DNA from: Pseudomonas sp. GM50
Lineage (GTDB): Bacteria; Pseudomonadota; Gammaproteobacteria; Pseudomonadales; Pseudomonadaceae
Assembly (NCBI RefSeq): GCF_000282375.1
Contig: NZ_AKJK01000040.1
Location: forward strand, 186,001-250,000
Reading direction: 5' to 3'
Length of the DNA stretch: 64,000 nt
Below, in pieces: positions 62,551-64,000 of this stretch. The first letter of the stretch is position 1. Each line of letters opens with the position of its first letter. The position numbers and the translations under genes are program-made. The notes under the pieces were generated by a model. That model worked only from the letters and a program-made list of their open reading frames with translations, was not told the DNA's origin and did no database searches.

Positions 62551-64000
62551 GCGCAGGGCTCTCCAGTAGGGCGGCAGGTTGTAGCCACGCCGGCAGGCGC
62601 CCGCTGGCGGTGGCATTGCAGGCGGCATCGACGCATTCTTTGATGCTGGCGAAATGCACCTTGCGGCCCACCAGGCCGGGTGCGTAATGGGCGTACTTGC
62701 CGGAGTTGGTCATCAAGGTTTTTGCGGCCAGCGGGATCACCGGTTCGCCGAGCATGCACCAGCAGGTATCGGTGACCAGGGTGGCGCCGAAAGCTTTGAT
62801 CATGGCGATATGCCCGGCTTCGCGAGCCTGCTCCAGCACGGCGCGGCCGCAGGTAATGCCGAGGACCACGTCAGGGTGTTTGCGCCGACCGAGGCACAGC
62901 CGTGCGAGGTGGGCGAACTCGCTGAGGGAGAAATGCGGATTGCCCAGCGAGACCACATCCACCCGGTTGTCGCGGGCACTGTTGAGTTCGTACCAGCTGA
63001 CCAACAGATCGTTCAGTCGGATTTTTTCCACGGGTAGAAACCCATCCACTTCCAGCACCTGCGCCGGGTCGATGGCCTCCGGGGTGACCCCGGCGATATG
63101 GAACAAGGGCGCGGCGGAGGTGGTGGCAAATGCCGCACCGAAAGCTTTGAGGTCGTCCAGGCTCGGCTGGCGGTTTTCCAACCCGCGCACCAGTGGAATC
63201 CGGCTGCCCGCCAGCGCGCCAATGTGGTACCCGAGCAGCGGGTAGAAGGCGTCGTCCAGTTCACCCAGGGCGGGCAATTCGATCTGCAGTCGGGCCTTGC
63301 GTTGCGCGTCCAGGTGGCAGCCGATCAACGGGGCGCGACCGGTCAGCGCGATGCAGATGTCCAGGTAGTCCGGGTATTTCAGGGTGCGTGCACCGAGCAC
63401 GCTATTGGCGTAAACCACCGCGTTGGATTCGGCCCAGACGATCTGCTCACCGGCCTTCGGCGCGCTGTCGAGCAGGTAGGGCGCGCAGGTGAAACTCAGC
63501 TGTGCGCCCATCGCCATATAGGCATCGCCCAAGGCACTGGCCGGTTCACCGAGGGTCGGGTCGATGCCCAGCTCGCGCCAGCGGCGCTGGTCCACGGAAA
63601 TCGAATTGAGGGTGGTGGGCACCCGCACCGTTGCTCCCCATTGCACCAACTGTTGGGCAAAACGCAGGCTCGCCGGTCCGGTGTAGATACAGCCGTCGAT
63701 GTGCGCTTGGGTGATATCCACCAAATGGCGGGCACCTTGCAGTTGGGCCATGCGCAGGACGATCTGCATGGCCACCTGCGCGGCCTTACCATACTGGCCG
63801 TCGAGCAACGCCTGGTCGTGTTCGGTGAGTTCGATCGCGGTGACGATATCGGTGCTCGGCAAAGGGCTGTCGAGTGCCTGCCAGGCATCGCTCGGCAGGT
63901 GCTCGAACAGGCTCAGCGTTGTGTTCTCGACCCGAGCGAAAGTCTTGCCGCGCAAGGCGGCGAAGGCCTCTCGGCCGATGCACAGCACCGGCAGGGAACG
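62543..64000 (-). CDS. Aconitase X (cis-3-hydroxy-L-proline dehydratase), 5' end outside window
   Basis: 486 codons are visible; the frame runs off the window end. The first residues (SLPVLCIGREAFAALRGK) are the end of a swivel domain, so this is the fused small-plus-large AcnX form. The catalytic large domain shows HLVDITQAHIDGCIYTG, FTCAPYLL, VWAESNAVVYANSVLGART and LGITCGRAVLEQA with Fe-S-site-type Cys. Bacterial AcnX has been shown to dehydrate cis-3-hydroxy-L-proline to Pyr2C, which suits the reductase at 53.6 kb. Overlaps the permease gene by eight bases, so transport and catabolism share a transcript. Confidence 0.88.
   Translation of the reverse strand, partial: RSLPVLCIGREAFAALRGKTFARVENTTLSLFEHLPSDAWQALDSPLPSTDIVTAIELTEHDQALLDGQYGKAAQVAMQIVLRMAQLQGARHLVDITQAHIDGCIYTGPASLRFAQQLVQWGATVRVPTTLNSISVDQRRWRELGIDPTLGEPASALGDAYMAMGAQLSFTCAPYLLDSAPKAGEQIVWAESNAVVYANSVLGARTLKYPDYLDICIALTGRAPLIGCHLDAQRKARLQIELPALGELDDAFYPLLGYHIGALAGSRIPLVRGLENRQPSLDDLKAFGAAFATTSAAPLFHIAGVTPEAIDPAQVLEVDGFLPVEKIRLNDLLVSWYELNSARDNRVDVVSLGNPHFSLSEFAHLARLCLGRRKHPDVVLGITCGRAVLEQAREAGHIAMIKAFGATLVTDTCWCMLGEPVIPLAAKTLMTNSGKYAHYAPGLVGRKVHFASIKECVDAACNATASGRLPAWLQPAALLESPAHV

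Overview
The window is a piece of a Pseudomonas chromosome, most likely of the P. fluorescens group. The grounds are the gene orders fimV-truA-trpF-accD-folC-(SPOR)-cvpA-purF-metZ and thrS-infC-rpmI-rplT-pheS-pheT-ihfA-(MerR)-tRNA-Pro, a 64-residue RsmA/CsrA, the GC-rich coding style, and at least ten paired REP elements (REPINs) of the Pseudomonas type.

Layout. 1-11.7 kb: housekeeping block on the plus strand, from the 3' part of fimV (5' end outside the window) to metZ and an overlapping SDR gene. 11.9-18.2 kb: tRNA-Val(TAC), two identical tRNA-Asp(GTC), an iron-starvation sigma/anti-sigma/TonB receptor set, a minus-strand FAD amine oxidoreductase and tRNA-Val(GAC). 18.4-23.5 kb: small secreted proteins (a CigR-like one and a Gly-rich one), a DUF2214-like membrane protein, csrA, a SPOR lipoprotein, a DUF1654-endA operon behind a LexA box, and a periplasmic asparaginase behind a sigma-54 promoter with upstream inverted repeats. 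24.5-31.5 kb: ribose operon rbsBACRKD ending in an exported nucleoside hydrolase, with a promoter overlapping a LacI-type operator. 31.5-41.4 kb: small genes, a cold-shock gene, then thrS-infC-rpmI-rplT and pheST-ihfA-merR-like.

41.33-45.0 kb is a 3.6-kb mini-island in the 3' end of tRNA-Pro(GGG), bounded by a 50-bp direct repeat (49/50 identical). It carries a 5'-damaged tyrosine integrase, phage gene fragments and an intact-looking AT-rich gene for an aegerolysin-family protein. 45.0-48.0 kb is a patchy region with an RDD protein, a DinB-like protein and small hypotheticals.

48.0-52.1 kb holds an MFS transporter, a TIM-barrel sugar isomerase-like gene and a MocR regulator. 52.2-53.4 kb is ohrR/ohr. 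53.6-64 kb is a hydroxyproline-catabolism cluster: Pyr2C reductase, alpha-ketoglutarate-semialdehyde dehydrogenase, an MHS transporter, a DapA-like deaminase, a proline-racemase-like enzyme with Ser/Cys in place of Cys/Cys, three ABC transporter parts and an aconitase-X gene cut by the window end. Inferred flow: hydroxyprolines are imported; 3-hydroxyproline isomers are dehydrated to Pyr2C and reduced to proline; 4-hydroxyproline is epimerised, oxidised by an enzyme not present here, deaminated and oxidised to alpha-ketoglutarate. REPINs occupy nearly every gap of this last cluster and are absent from about 17 to 54 kb.
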